From the NCBI GenBank assembly GCA_024637115.1, contig JAGXFU010000012.1, positions 62,001 to 126,000 of the forward strand: a DNA stretch of 64,000 nt, in the 5' to 3' direction. This DNA comes from Actinomycetes bacterium (GTDB taxonomy: Bacteria; Actinomycetota; Coriobacteriia; Anaerosomatales; JAGXFU01). Shown here piece after piece: positions 8,955 through 17,046 of the stretch (its first letter is position 1; each line of letters begins with the position of its first letter). The position numbers and the translations under genes were made by a program. The notes below the pieces were generated by a model that ran no database searches, was not told the DNA's origin, and saw nothing but the letters and a program-made list of their open reading frames with translations.

Positions 8955-10246
8955 TCACCCCTTTCGAGCTGGGCGTGCTTTGCGAGCCGGATCAACTGCA
9001 CGAGTGGTCGACTGGTGGGACATACATAACTGCAGCAGCCGCATTCGATGCAGTCGAGGGCATGGTGATCCTGGGTCTGATCCCACATGCGCTTGTTCGC
9101 GTAGATTCCAAGAACGAATGGCTGGAGCATCATGGGGCATGCATCTGAGCAACGCCCGCAACGAATGCACGGCTGATCACCATGTACCGCAGGCGCTACT
9201 TCACCGGGTCCCAATACGACGATTCCGGATGTGCCCTTGACGACAGGAGCCGAGAGATCGGATACACCCATCCCCGTCATCGGACCGCCTGAAATGACGC
9301 GTCCGACCTCACCCGAAAAGCCGCCCGCGAACGAAATGAGTTCACCGATCGACGTTCCAATGACAGTCAGATAGTTGCCCGGACGCACCACTCTTCCGGT
9401 GACAGTGACAACGCGCTCAATGAGCGGGCGCCGCTCACGGACCGCGCGCGCCAACGCAACGGCCGTTCCAACATTGTGAACGAGGGCTCCGGTGGACGCG
9501 GGCAATTTGCCGTGAGACACCTCTGCTCCCAGAACTGCGAAGATGAGTTGCTTCTCAGCGCCCTGCGGGTAGCTTGTGCGTAGCGACAGTATCTCAACGT
9601 CATCAGCGGTTGCGGCACGCAGAGCTGCGACCGCATCCGGCTTATTATCTTCGACTCCCACCACCACCCGCGAGGCTCCGACTGCGTCGCGAATGAGACG
9701 TGCCCCGTCGATCACCTCAAGTGGTGTCTCCAGCATCACGCGATGATCGCACGTGAGATACGGCTCACATTCGCAGCCGTTGAGAATGACAGTGTGAACA
9801 GGCATGTCATGCGGAGGAGTCAGCTTCACGCTCGCGGGAAAAGCAGCGCCGCCCATGCCAACGATTCCTGCAGATCGTGCCGCGCCAGCCGTGGAGTCGG
9901 CCAGTTCGCACCGCACAAAGACGTCCAGGTCGGGGTCCTCGTCGCACGTAATCTCAACAGCACTCACCCGCTGACCGGACACGAGGACCTGTGGTCGAAT
10001 CGCCGCAATCACGCCTGACATCGGCGCATGGATCGGCGCACTCACAAACGCCTCGACGGTACCAATCACCTGACCACGAACGACATGGTCTCCCTTTTCA
10101 ACAACCGGAAGGCAGGGGGCGCCAAGGTGTTGACTCATTGGCACGATGAGCGAGGCGGGTACCGGACCCCTCGTTATGGCTACCCCGCTTGTTGCTTGCT
10201 TGTGACCAGACGGGTGAATCCCACCCCTGAAACCAGCCTTGAGCAC
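8951..10246 (-). CDS. rnfC: Rnf complex subunit RnfC (NADH-side subunit)
   Basis: A 431-residue peripheral subunit. The N-terminal GGIHPSGHKQATSG region is typical of RnfC, the central part corresponds to the NADH/FMN-binding fold related to Nqo1, and two 4Fe-4S motifs lie near the C-terminus: CIRCGRCSDACP and CIECGCCSYVCP. It connects the NAD pool to the complex. The GTG start at 10246 follows an AGGGGAG site. First gene of rnfCDGEAB; the hydrogenase gene hydA ends only 105 bases upstream on the same strand, so hyd and rnf may be co-transcribed. Confidence 0.95.
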   Translation of the reverse strand: MLKAGFRGGIHPSGHKQATSGVAITRGPVPASLIVPMSQHLGAPCLPVVEKGDHVVRGQVIGTVEAFVSAPIHAPMSGVIAAIRPQVLVSGQRVSAVEITCDEDPDLDVFVRCELADSTAGAARSAGIVGMGGAAFPASVKLTPPHDMPVHTVILNGCECEPYLTCDHRVMLETPLEVIDGARLIRDAVGASRVVVGVEDNKPDAVAALRAATADDVEILSLRTSYPQGAEKQLIFAVLGAEVSHGKLPASTGALVHNVGTAVALARAVRERRPLIERVVTVTGRVVRPGNYLTVIGTSIGELISFAGGFSGEVGRVISGGPMTGMGVSDLSAPVVKGTSGIVVLGPGEVAPAVHGDQPCIRCGRCSDACPMMLQPFVLGIYANKRMWDQTQDHHALDCIECGCCSYVCPTSRPLVQLIRLAKHAQLERGE

Positions 10247-10351
10247 AAGGCTCCCCTTGTCTGCAGTACGTGTGGACTTGTAGACACGTTCTCGATTGAC
10301 GTTGCCATTCCTGCACGCGCCCTCAAGGACAAACTATCACCGAACGCCCGG

Positions 10352-11614
10352 CTAGTGTACCGAACACGAAAGACACGGGTCATATGCGCGCACGAGTCGT
10401 TCGATCGCCATCAAGAACTCCGGCCTTGGACGATCGACCACCGTTGGCGCAAACTTCCACATGTCAGCTTCGAGGTTCGCAAGATTCTGAGCCGTTGGAG
10501 TGATGACATCACCGGCTCTGATGATTCCAGTCGCATCGACCTCATACGAATGGTACAGAGTGCCGCGGGGGGCCTCGGTTGCGCCTGCACCCCGACCAGC
10601 AGCGATGTCGAACTTCTCGACCTGGGTCGACCCGCCCATCTCAAGGAGTCGGTCGATGTAGCCAGCGCAGCGCTCGAGGGCGTCTATCAACTCAATCGCC
10701 TGAGACAGATTGTTGAAGAATGCATTGCGCGAACCCACAGTAATCGGCGATTTCTCGAGAGCCCGAGCAGCCTCGGGCGACAGTGCTGCTGCGTTCAGGT
10801 TGATGCGAGGCAGCGCACCGACCATAAGCGGCTCACCACCCACCGTTGAGTGCTTCGCGTTGCTGTGGCCAATCACTCTCTCAGTGATGATGTCCCGGTA
10901 TTCACTGACCGGACGCCTCCATCCGGCACGCAGTGCAGCAATCTCTCCGTCGTAAATCGCATAATCATCGCCAGCGGTGAGGGCAAGCATCTCCCCATCC
11001 GTGTGAACCTCGAATTCCTCGAATGCGGAGAACAGGTCCACGGTAGCTACGGCATCGCGAACCGTGGCGATCAAAGTATCGCGGAAAGCCTCGAGCCGAC
11101 GAGGATCAGGCTCGCTCGTGAAGCCACCTATCACTGCGGTCACCGGGTGGACCGATCTGCCTCCAACCAATGTAGTCAGGTCGTTCCCAAGCTTCTTGAT
11201 TCGCAGAGCGCGGTCCACCACATCCGGATGCGTTTCAGCAAGCGGAAAGACGCTCGGTAGACCCACATAGTCCGGAGCCGCAAACAAGTAGAGATGGGTG
11301 GCATGATTCTGGAGGAAGCTTCCATAGACCAGCAACTTACGCATGACCTGAGTACGTTCGCTCACCTCAAGTCCAAGCGCAGACTCCAGAGCCTTGATGG
11401 AAGTCAACATATGGTTGGGTGAGCATATGCCACAGATCCTACTTGTAATCAGCGGTGCATCCTCAAGTCTGCGGCCAACGACCATCGACTCGAAGTAGCG
11501 CGCCGGTTCGACGATGTCCAGATGCACTGACTGAACTGCACCTGCGTCGACATCGACCGTGATGGTTCCATGTCCCTCAATCCGGGCCACATGCTCGACT
11601 GTTAGTGTGCTCAT
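10352..11614 (-). CDS. hydA: Cytoplasmic [NiFe] hydrogenase large subunit (group 3b-type, HydA)
   Basis: A 420-residue Ni-Fe catalytic subunit of a soluble NAD(P)-linked hydrogenase (sulfhydrogenase family). Both nickel-binding cysteine pairs are present: RICGIC near residue 60 and DPCLSC at the very end. The protein stops right after DPCLSCSVH; the histidine is where the maturation protease normally cuts, so there is no C-terminal peptide to remove. All four partner genes lie together in the order hydB-hydG-hydD-hydA. It starts four bases before the hydD stop. It probably interconverts H2 and protons with NAD(P)H or a sulfur/polysulfide acceptor; direction cannot be told. Confidence 0.93.
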   Translation of the reverse strand: MSTLTVEHVARIEGHGTITVDVDAGAVQSVHLDIVEPARYFESMVVGRRLEDAPLITSRICGICSPNHMLTSIKALESALGLEVSERTQVMRKLLVYGSFLQNHATHLYLFAAPDYVGLPSVFPLAETHPDVVDRALRIKKLGNDLTTLVGGRSVHPVTAVIGGFTSEPDPRRLEAFRDTLIATVRDAVATVDLFSAFEEFEVHTDGEMLALTAGDDYAIYDGEIAALRAGWRRPVSEYRDIITERVIGHSNAKHSTVGGEPLMVGALPRINLNAAALSPEAARALEKSPITVGSRNAFFNNLSQAIELIDALERCAGYIDRLLEMGGSTQVEKFDIAAGRGAGATEAPRGTLYHSYEVDATGIIRAGDVITPTAQNLANLEADMWKFAPTVVDRPRPEFLMAIERLVRAYDPCLSCSVH

Positions 11615-12357
11615 CTGGTAAATGCCTCCTCGAGCGTGTTGTACAACCTCGCCCGAACCAACACGTCACTCGTATCGATTCCGCGTTCATCCAATAGTCT
11701 GAGTGCTGATTCCAGGTTTGCATCCTCGGCAAGACCCCTGCACCCTGTGCAAGGTCGCCCAAGGGAGACACATCGAGCGTCACAGCCGGTACGCGTCAAC
11801 ACGCCGAGGCATACCTCGCCACGCTCGTAGAAACAGACGTTCTCCTTGGTCTTGCATATCGCGCACAAGGGCTCCTGGGGGAGGTGATCCGACAAGCCCT
11901 GCAGCGCACGAGACAGAACCTGAACGAACTCCCCCATGTCAATGGGACACCCCGGAATCCGATAGTCCACGTCGATAACTGAATCCACCGCTTGTGGCTT
12001 GATTCTGCCGGGAGCCACGCTCGGACCGTCTCCGTACACGAGCGAATAGCGCTCCTCGAGCCGGCCGTGCGATGCGAGGGCCGGGATGCCGCCGGTTACC
12101 GCACACGCTCCGATGGCAATCACGGCCGATGCCGTTGCGCGCACCCGCTCCAACGTCGCAATATGCTCCAAGGTGGTGACCGCCCCTTCGACGATCGCCA
12201 CATCATACGAATCGGGCATGTGTCCACTGCTGGCAAGCTGCCAGTACTGCAGATCGATCAACCCAAGTACATCGAGCAGATCATCTTCGATATTCGTCAT
12301 CTGCACCTGACATCCAAAATCACTGGCCAGACCGATGACTACGACTCGAGGCGCCAT
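11611..12357 (-). CDS. hydD: Cytoplasmic [NiFe] hydrogenase small subunit (HydD)
   Basis: A 248-residue Fe-S subunit that relays electrons between the Ni-Fe site and the diaphorase part. Proximal cluster ligands appear as FGCQVQM near the N-terminus, IGACAVTGG and PGCPI; additional cysteines (CAICKTKENVC, CTGCRG) in the C-terminal part are expected to bind further 4Fe-4S clusters. There is no Tat signal, so it is cytoplasmic, unlike the uptake enzyme at 35-38 kb. It starts one base after hydG's stop and overlaps hydA by four bases. Confidence 0.92.
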   Translation of the reverse strand: MAPRVVVIGLASDFGCQVQMTNIEDDLLDVLGLIDLQYWQLASSGHMPDSYDVAIVEGAVTTLEHIATLERVRATASAVIAIGACAVTGGIPALASHGRLEERYSLVYGDGPSVAPGRIKPQAVDSVIDVDYRIPGCPIDMGEFVQVLSRALQGLSDHLPQEPLCAICKTKENVCFYERGEVCLGVLTRTGCDARCVSLGRPCTGCRGLAEDANLESALRLLDERGIDTSDVLVRARLYNTLEEAFTR

Positions 12358-13206
12358 CTATATCGCCTCCTGAAGGTTCATGGCTTCCCAAAAGTTGAAC
12401 ACAGGACCGTCGATGCACGCATACTGATGACCGACCCCACAGTGTCCGCACTTACCGATGCCGCACTTCATTCGTCGCTCAAAGCTCACATATATCTTGT
12501 CGACATCCATCGCCTTGTTGCGCATCTCTTCGATCACGTACTTGTACATCACCGGCGGACCGCAGATTGCTCCGTAAGTGTTCTCGGGCTCGATGTCGAT
12601 CATGTCGAACAGGCGGGTGACTCTTCCCACCTCATCGCCCCATGATTCGTCGGGATCGTCGACGGTAAGAATGAGATCGAAATCATCACGGTGCTTCCAC
12701 ATATCGAACTGATACCGGAACAGAATCTCACTGGGGTTCTTTGCCCCATACAAGATCGTGACTTTGCCGAAATCATGACGATCGTCATGTATATGATTGA
12801 TGAGCGACTTCAAGGGCGCGATTCCCAATCCCCCGGCAACGAGCAGTACATCGTTGCCCTTCATTTCCTCAAACGGGAATCCACGTCCGAATGGTCCTCG
12901 TATCCCAACTACATCTCCGCATTGCTTGCGATGCAAGGCCCCGGTGACATCACCGGCATTGCGCACACACAACTCGATGAAGCCCTGCTTGCTGGGTGCC
13001 GAGGAGATCGAAATCGGTGCCTCACCCACTCCAAAAATGGAGAGTTCCACGAACTGACCGGACGTGAACTCGAAGGCCTCACGAACACCGTCATCGATGA
13101 TCCGAAGCTCGAACAGACGCTCCTGTTCTGTCAGGTCGATAATCGATGTGATGCGAGCCGGCCAGGGACGATACGGGTTCTGCTGCAACTCCTGGTATGC
13201 AGTCAT
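12358..13206 (-). CDS. hydG: Hydrogenase diaphorase subunit HydG (FAD/NAD(P)-binding)
   Basis: A 282-residue ferredoxin-NADP reductase-fold protein, related to anaerobic sulfite reductase subunit B and the gamma subunit of sulfhydrogenase. It has an N-terminal FAD-binding barrel (APISISSAPS), a nucleotide-binding domain (LLVAGGLGIAPLKSLI and YGAICGPPVMYKYV) and a C-terminal [2Fe-2S] motif CGIGKCGHCGVG followed by YAC. It transfers electrons between NAD(P)H and the small subunit. The start overlaps hydB by four bases. Confidence 0.93.
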   Translation of the reverse strand: MTAYQELQQNPYRPWPARITSIIDLTEQERLFELRIIDDGVREAFEFTSGQFVELSIFGVGEAPISISSAPSKQGFIELCVRNAGDVTGALHRKQCGDVVGIRGPFGRGFPFEEMKGNDVLLVAGGLGIAPLKSLINHIHDDRHDFGKVTILYGAKNPSEILFRYQFDMWKHRDDFDLILTVDDPDESWGDEVGRVTRLFDMIDIEPENTYGAICGPPVMYKYVIEEMRNKAMDVDKIYVSFERRMKCGIGKCGHCGVGHQYACIDGPVFNFWEAMNLQEAI

Positions 13207-14228
13207 TCGCCTACCCCTCCCGCCTCAAGAGCGGTAACGACCTCTCTCGGGCTGATTCCCGCGAGGCATGCGCGGGCGCACCGACCGCATCCAACGCAAA
13301 GAACGCGCTCGAACTTAGACAAGTAGCCCCATTGTTTGTGGTAATAGCGGTATTTCACCCTGCTGGCGCGGCTCTCGCGGAAGTTCTGCCCGTGAGCAAC
13401 ACTCGCGAATTCGGTGAATTGACACGAATCCCACTTTCGAATCCGCACCCCGGTCTTCTGGTCGGGCTCGAGGCGGTCGATAACGTCAAAGCAGTAGCAC
13501 GTGGGACAGACCATTGAACACGCGCCACAACTCAGACACCTCTCGCCGAGCTCATCCCAGATGGGACTCTCGAATTTCGCGTCAAGCAGCAGTGGCAACT
13601 GCGAGGTATTGAGCTCATCGGAAAACCCCGCCTCGAATTCGCGGGCCACCCTCTGGAACTCGGCAGTGTCAGCATCGGTTATCGGGCGGGTCTCCACGTG
13701 GTCGTCAAGCAGTTCTGCGCCTTTCACAGAGCGCACCGACACGAAGTAGCGATCGCCCAGATCAGTCAGGAAGATATCGAAGCCCCAATGCACTTCGTCG
13801 GTATTCCACGCATTACAAAAACAGCTTTCTTGGGGCGTGCACGACACGCCGACGATGAGCGTGGAATCGCGCCGTGCTTTGTAATAGGGGTCCACGTAGT
13901 CTCGCAGAAACACGTTGTCCATGAGCAGGAGCCCGTTGATATCACATGGGTGGAGACCAAAGATCACACGCGGAGCGGCATAGACCTCATCATCAACGAC
14001 TTCGTTGTCCGCAACCCTGAATCGCATCATCTGCTCTTCGGGCGGAAAGAACAGCTTCTTTGGAGGAAGCAGTGTGGTGTCGTAGTCGAGACGCAGATCA
14101 GCCGGATCATCGATCCGCTGATAGACGAACGCATCCCCTTTGCTCACCGGGCCGAGGACCTCGAAATCCTGCGACAACCCAGCCACCAAATCGAGCACGC
14201 GCGACTTATCCATGATTCGAAAGAACAT
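13203..14228 (-). CDS. hydB: Hydrogenase Fe-S subunit HydB
   Basis: A 341-residue iron-sulfur protein, beta subunit of sulfhydrogenase-type group 3b enzymes and related to anaerobic sulfite reductase subunit A. Two cysteine clusters for 4Fe-4S centres are visible near the C-terminus: CLSCGACSMVCPTCYC and CVGCGRCARACLAG. The family motif FGLHPCDINGLL is present around residue 90. First gene of the hydBGDA operon. Immediately upstream is a spacer ending at the hairpin that follows ndk. Confidence 0.92.
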   Translation of the reverse strand: MFFRIMDKSRVLDLVAGLSQDFEVLGPVSKGDAFVYQRIDDPADLRLDYDTTLLPPKKLFFPPEEQMMRFRVADNEVVDDEVYAAPRVIFGLHPCDINGLLLMDNVFLRDYVDPYYKARRDSTLIVGVSCTPQESCFCNAWNTDEVHWGFDIFLTDLGDRYFVSVRSVKGAELLDDHVETRPITDADTAEFQRVAREFEAGFSDELNTSQLPLLLDAKFESPIWDELGERCLSCGACSMVCPTCYCFDVIDRLEPDQKTGVRIRKWDSCQFTEFASVAHGQNFRESRASRVKYRYYHKQWGYLSKFERVLCVGCGRCARACLAGISPREVVTALEAGGVGE

Positions 14229-14288
14229 ACGACCCCCAACTCCCGGCAGAGAAGGTGCCCCGAATGAGGCCTAAAGAATGGCGTGCAG

Positions 14289-14312
14289 GCGGCGGGGACG
14301 GATCCCCGCCGC
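14289..14312 (-). terminator. Hairpin downstream of ndk
   Basis: Perfect 10-bp stem (GCGGCGGGGA / TCCCCGCCGC) with a CGGA loop, located 12 bases after the ndk stop and about 60 bases before hydB on the same strand. The following sequence has only a weak T-run (CATTCTTT, 20 bases on), so termination may be partial. Confidence 0.65.
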
Positions 14313-14323
14313 GCAATCACAAA

Positions 14324-14728
14324 TTACGCGCCAAAGAAGAGTTCGATTTCGCGGCGTGCCGACTCAGGCGAATCCGAACCATGGACCACATTGGCGTCCA
14401 TGATGAGACCGTAGTCCCCTCGTATCGTGCCCGGCGCAGCGTCCCGCGGGTTGGTTGCACCCATGAGCTTGCGACACACAAGGACTGCATCCGGACCCGA
14501 AAGAACCATCTTTACGACAGGACCTGATGTGATGTAGTCGATGAGTCCGTCGTAGAAGGGCTTCCCCTCGTGCTCGGCATAGTTCGCCGCACCCTGCTCA
14601 CGACTCAGCGTAGCCAGTTCGAGCTTCTCGATAACAAGACCCGTGTTCTCAAAACGCTGAAGAATCGGGGCGATCAGACCGCGCCGTACGGCATCGGGCT
14701 TGATCATGATGTAGGTCTGCTGATTCAC
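14324..14728 (-). CDS. ndk: Nucleoside diphosphate kinase
   Basis: A 134-residue enzyme that transfers the gamma phosphate between nucleoside triphosphates and diphosphates. The N-terminal YIMIKPDAVRRGL and the active-site segment NVVHGSDSPESA (His116 is phosphorylated during catalysis) identify it with confidence, and the length is normal. It is followed by a strong hairpin and preceded by the TPR gene on the same strand, 57 bases away. Confidence 0.97.
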   Translation of the reverse strand: MNQQTYIMIKPDAVRRGLIAPILQRFENTGLVIEKLELATLSREQGAANYAEHEGKPFYDGLIDYITSGPVVKMVLSGPDAVLVCRKLMGATNPRDAAPGTIRGDYGLIMDANVVHGSDSPESARREIELFFGA

Positions 14729-14785
14729 AAGCTTCCTTTCCGTCTGTTCAGCGCCGCTTCAGGCGACGCATATAGCCACATTCCT

Positions 14786-16171
14786 CTACGAACCGCCGCC
14801 CGTCGAGCGCCAATCGTTCTCGATGCCAGCGATCTTCCATCCAATGCCCTCTCGGGCAAGTGTTACCTCATAGCGCAGCGGTGAGCCATTCTCCGGAGTA
14901 ACCGTTACCGTTACGCGTGATGTCCGTGGAGAACGCTCCACCTCGGCGATCTCGTACACGTCCACCACGGGGAGCTTTGCCATCTCTTTGTCGATGTCAG
15001 TCGATGGTACGGCGACCCAGTAGCCCTCAACCGGCTGACCATCCGCTCGCGTGTCGAGCATGCCCGCGACCGTCATCCTCTGCGTTGGGAATCCGAGACC
15101 GGAGAAGTATGTAGCCGCGAGTGTCGCTACGACGACAACGACAACGAGTGCCACTGTGGCTACCAGCGTCCAGGGATTTCGCTCCGCGCGCTTGGCATCA
15201 CGTTCCGCGCGCCGCACCGTCCTATCCCGATCTTTCATTTGATCGTCGGTCAGCGTGAAGAACTCCGACTCGGGCACCTCACCAAACAGTTCACCGGTAG
15301 TAGAAGGATCATCATTTGATGCAGCCGACATCAAGATAGGAGCCGAAACCGCCGGCATCACGTGCGTACTGTCCATCGTGGTGCGGATCTCGAAATCATC
15401 GCTCGCGTCCGCGTTGAGAGGCTCGATGAGCGGAGGGATCTCTCCGGTTGACCAGCCTTCAATGACCTCGCGTTGTGGCCTGAGTTCTTCCTGGCTCTTT
15501 TCAAACGCGGTACGCGCCTGCTCGCTGAGCTCATACGCGTGAAGCTGAATTGCCTTCTCGAACGACTTGACGGCTTGCTTGTGCTCGCCAAGGACGTGGA
15601 ACGCCAGACCAAGATTGGCCAGAGCTTTGCCTCGTCCGGGATAGTCATCGAATCCCAGAGCGGCCTTGTACGCCTCAACCGCATCTGCCGGGCGACCGAG
15701 TGACATGAACGCAAGTCCGAGGTTGTTCAGCGCCTTTCCCGGATCAGGATTGTCGCCATCCAGGGCCGCCTGACGATAGGCAGATGCCGCCTCAGGGAAC
15801 TTCCCCATCTCGAACAAAGCTCCCGCCATACCCTGGAGCGCTTTGTAGTGGGTCGAATAGTCGTGCTCATCCAGTGCGGACTTGTAGGCCTCAACCGCCT
15901 CAGCATACTCACCAAGAGCAGTGTGTGCCGCCGCAAGATTCGAAAGGACAGCTCCGCGTCGATCATATACGTCATCGCGAAGAGCCTGGCCGTACACGGT
16001 CACAGCATCTGCGTGACGTCGCAAACGCATGAGTGAATTGCCCGCCATGTGATATGCGGAGCCAGTACCCTCAGGTTCACGACCGGCAGCAGCTAGAAAT
16101 CCCTTAGCTGCGGCTCGGAAGTCACCCGAGTCATAGGCCTGCTTTGCCTCTTGGAAGCGAGCTTCGTCCAC
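14786..16171 (-). CDS. TPR-repeat protein with a single membrane anchor
   Basis: A 461-residue protein whose first 225 residues form about six tetratricopeptide repeats (typical lines: ALNNLGLAFMSLGRPADAVEAYKAAL). A polar linker (230-315) and a basic segment lead to one strong transmembrane helix (about 333-356), followed by a 105-residue C-terminal domain predicted to be outside the cell. The topology implies cytoplasmic TPRs and an extracytoplasmic sensor or binding domain. The GTG start is 12 bases after the cyclophilin gene, so the two are probably one transcript. No specific function can be given; TPRs suggest protein-protein scaffolding. Confidence 0.8.
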   Translation of the reverse strand: MDEARFQEAKQAYDSGDFRAAAKGFLAAAGREPEGTGSAYHMAGNSLMRLRRHADAVTVYGQALRDDVYDRRGAVLSNLAAAHTALGEYAEAVEAYKSALDEHDYSTHYKALQGMAGALFEMGKFPEAASAYRQAALDGDNPDPGKALNNLGLAFMSLGRPADAVEAYKAALGFDDYPGRGKALANLGLAFHVLGEHKQAVKSFEKAIQLHAYELSEQARTAFEKSQEELRPQREVIEGWSTGEIPPLIEPLNADASDDFEIRTTMDSTHVMPAVSAPILMSAASNDDPSTTGELFGEVPESEFFTLTDDQMKDRDRTVRRAERDAKRAERNPWTLVATVALVVVVVVATLAATYFSGLGFPTQRMTVAGMLDTRADGQPVEGYWVAVPSTDIDKEMAKLPVVDVYEIAEVERSPRTSRVTVTVTPENGSPLRYEVTLAREGIGWKIAGIENDWRSTGGGS

Positions 16172-16183
16172 GCGATATCCGGC

Positions 16184-16858
16184 CTAGTTCGAGTTCTCAA
16201 CAGTGACCGACGTCATAACGTCGCCCGCGGTGATCGAGTGTACGATATCCAATCCCTCAGTCACCTGACCGAACACAGTGTACTGCCCGTCCAGGAACGG
16301 CTGCGGGCCAAGGCAGATGTAGAACTGTGAGCCCGCTGAGTTGGGGTCTTGTGAGCGCGCCATCGCCACCGTGCCATCAAGATGCTGACGAGAGTTGAAC
16401 TCGGACGCGAGCGTATATCCCGGGCCACCGGTGCCAGCCGGACCCTCGCCGGTTCGGGTATTGGGGTCCCCGCCCTGAATGACAAAACCGGGCTCAACGC
16501 GATGGAACGTGGTGTCATCGTAGAAACCCTTCTTCGCCAACTCAATGAAGGCCGCTACGTGGTTGGGGGCGTCCTCGGTGTAGAACTCAAACTTGATCGT
16601 GCCTTTCGCGGTCTCGATCACCGCGATCTCTTTGCCATTGGGCTGATACTCAGGTGTGTACATAGACTCACTCCCTGTCATAGGTGCACCGGCATCTTCG
16701 GCCGGATCTTCGGCTGGGGCAGTGGATTCACCGGCGGCAGAATCGCTGGCGGATGTAGAGGAACCCTCGTCCGGCGAGCAGCCCTGAACCGCGAATACCG
16801 ACGCAACGAGAACGACAACCAGTAGTGCGAGTGACATGCGTGAAAGCTTCGTCGTCAT
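16184..16858 (-). CDS. Peptidyl-prolyl cis-trans isomerase (cyclophilin), lipoprotein
   Basis: A 224-residue cyclophilin that should speed proline isomerisation in exported proteins. It begins with a lipoprotein signal ending in VQGC (lipidated cysteine), then an acidic, Ser/Ala/Glu-rich linker, then the cyclophilin domain ([41 protein letters not shown], which contains active-site residues). The ATG at 16858 is preceded by AGGAGGA; a longer open frame upstream is not needed. Divergent from fusA2 and upstream of the TPR gene. Confidence 0.93.
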   Translation of the reverse strand: MTTKLSRMSLALLVVVLVASVFAVQGCSPDEGSSTSASDSAAGESTAPAEDPAEDAGAPMTGSESMYTPEYQPNGKEIAVIETAKGTIKFEFYTEDAPNHVAAFIELAKKGFYDDTTFHRVEPGFVIQGGDPNTRTGEGPAGTGGPGYTLASEFNSRQHLDGTVAMARSQDPNSAGSQFYICLGPQPFLDGQYTVFGQVTEGLDIVHSITAGDVMTSVTVENSN

Positions 16859-16978
16859 ATTCAGTGTTCCTCCTGAAGCGTGATGGTCGCTCAGACAATC
16901 GGCGTCATGAACCCTAGCCATTCTAACAGTGTGTCATGTGTGTGATAAGAAGTATGCTACAAGGGTATACGCACCGGC

Positions 16979-16998
16979 AGGCGCCGCGTGTGGCGCCT
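16979..16998 (+). promoter_or_regulatory. Hairpin in the fusA2 leader
   Basis: Perfect 7-bp inverted repeat AGGCGCC / GGCGCCT with a 6-base loop, 35 bases before the fusA2 ribosome binding site. No T-run follows. It may shape leader RNA or be incidental; function unknown. Confidence 0.3.
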
Positions 16999-17046
16999 CC
17001 GGCGTAAACGGCCTCAAACAAGGTCTGAGCCAAGGAGGAGATGCAC

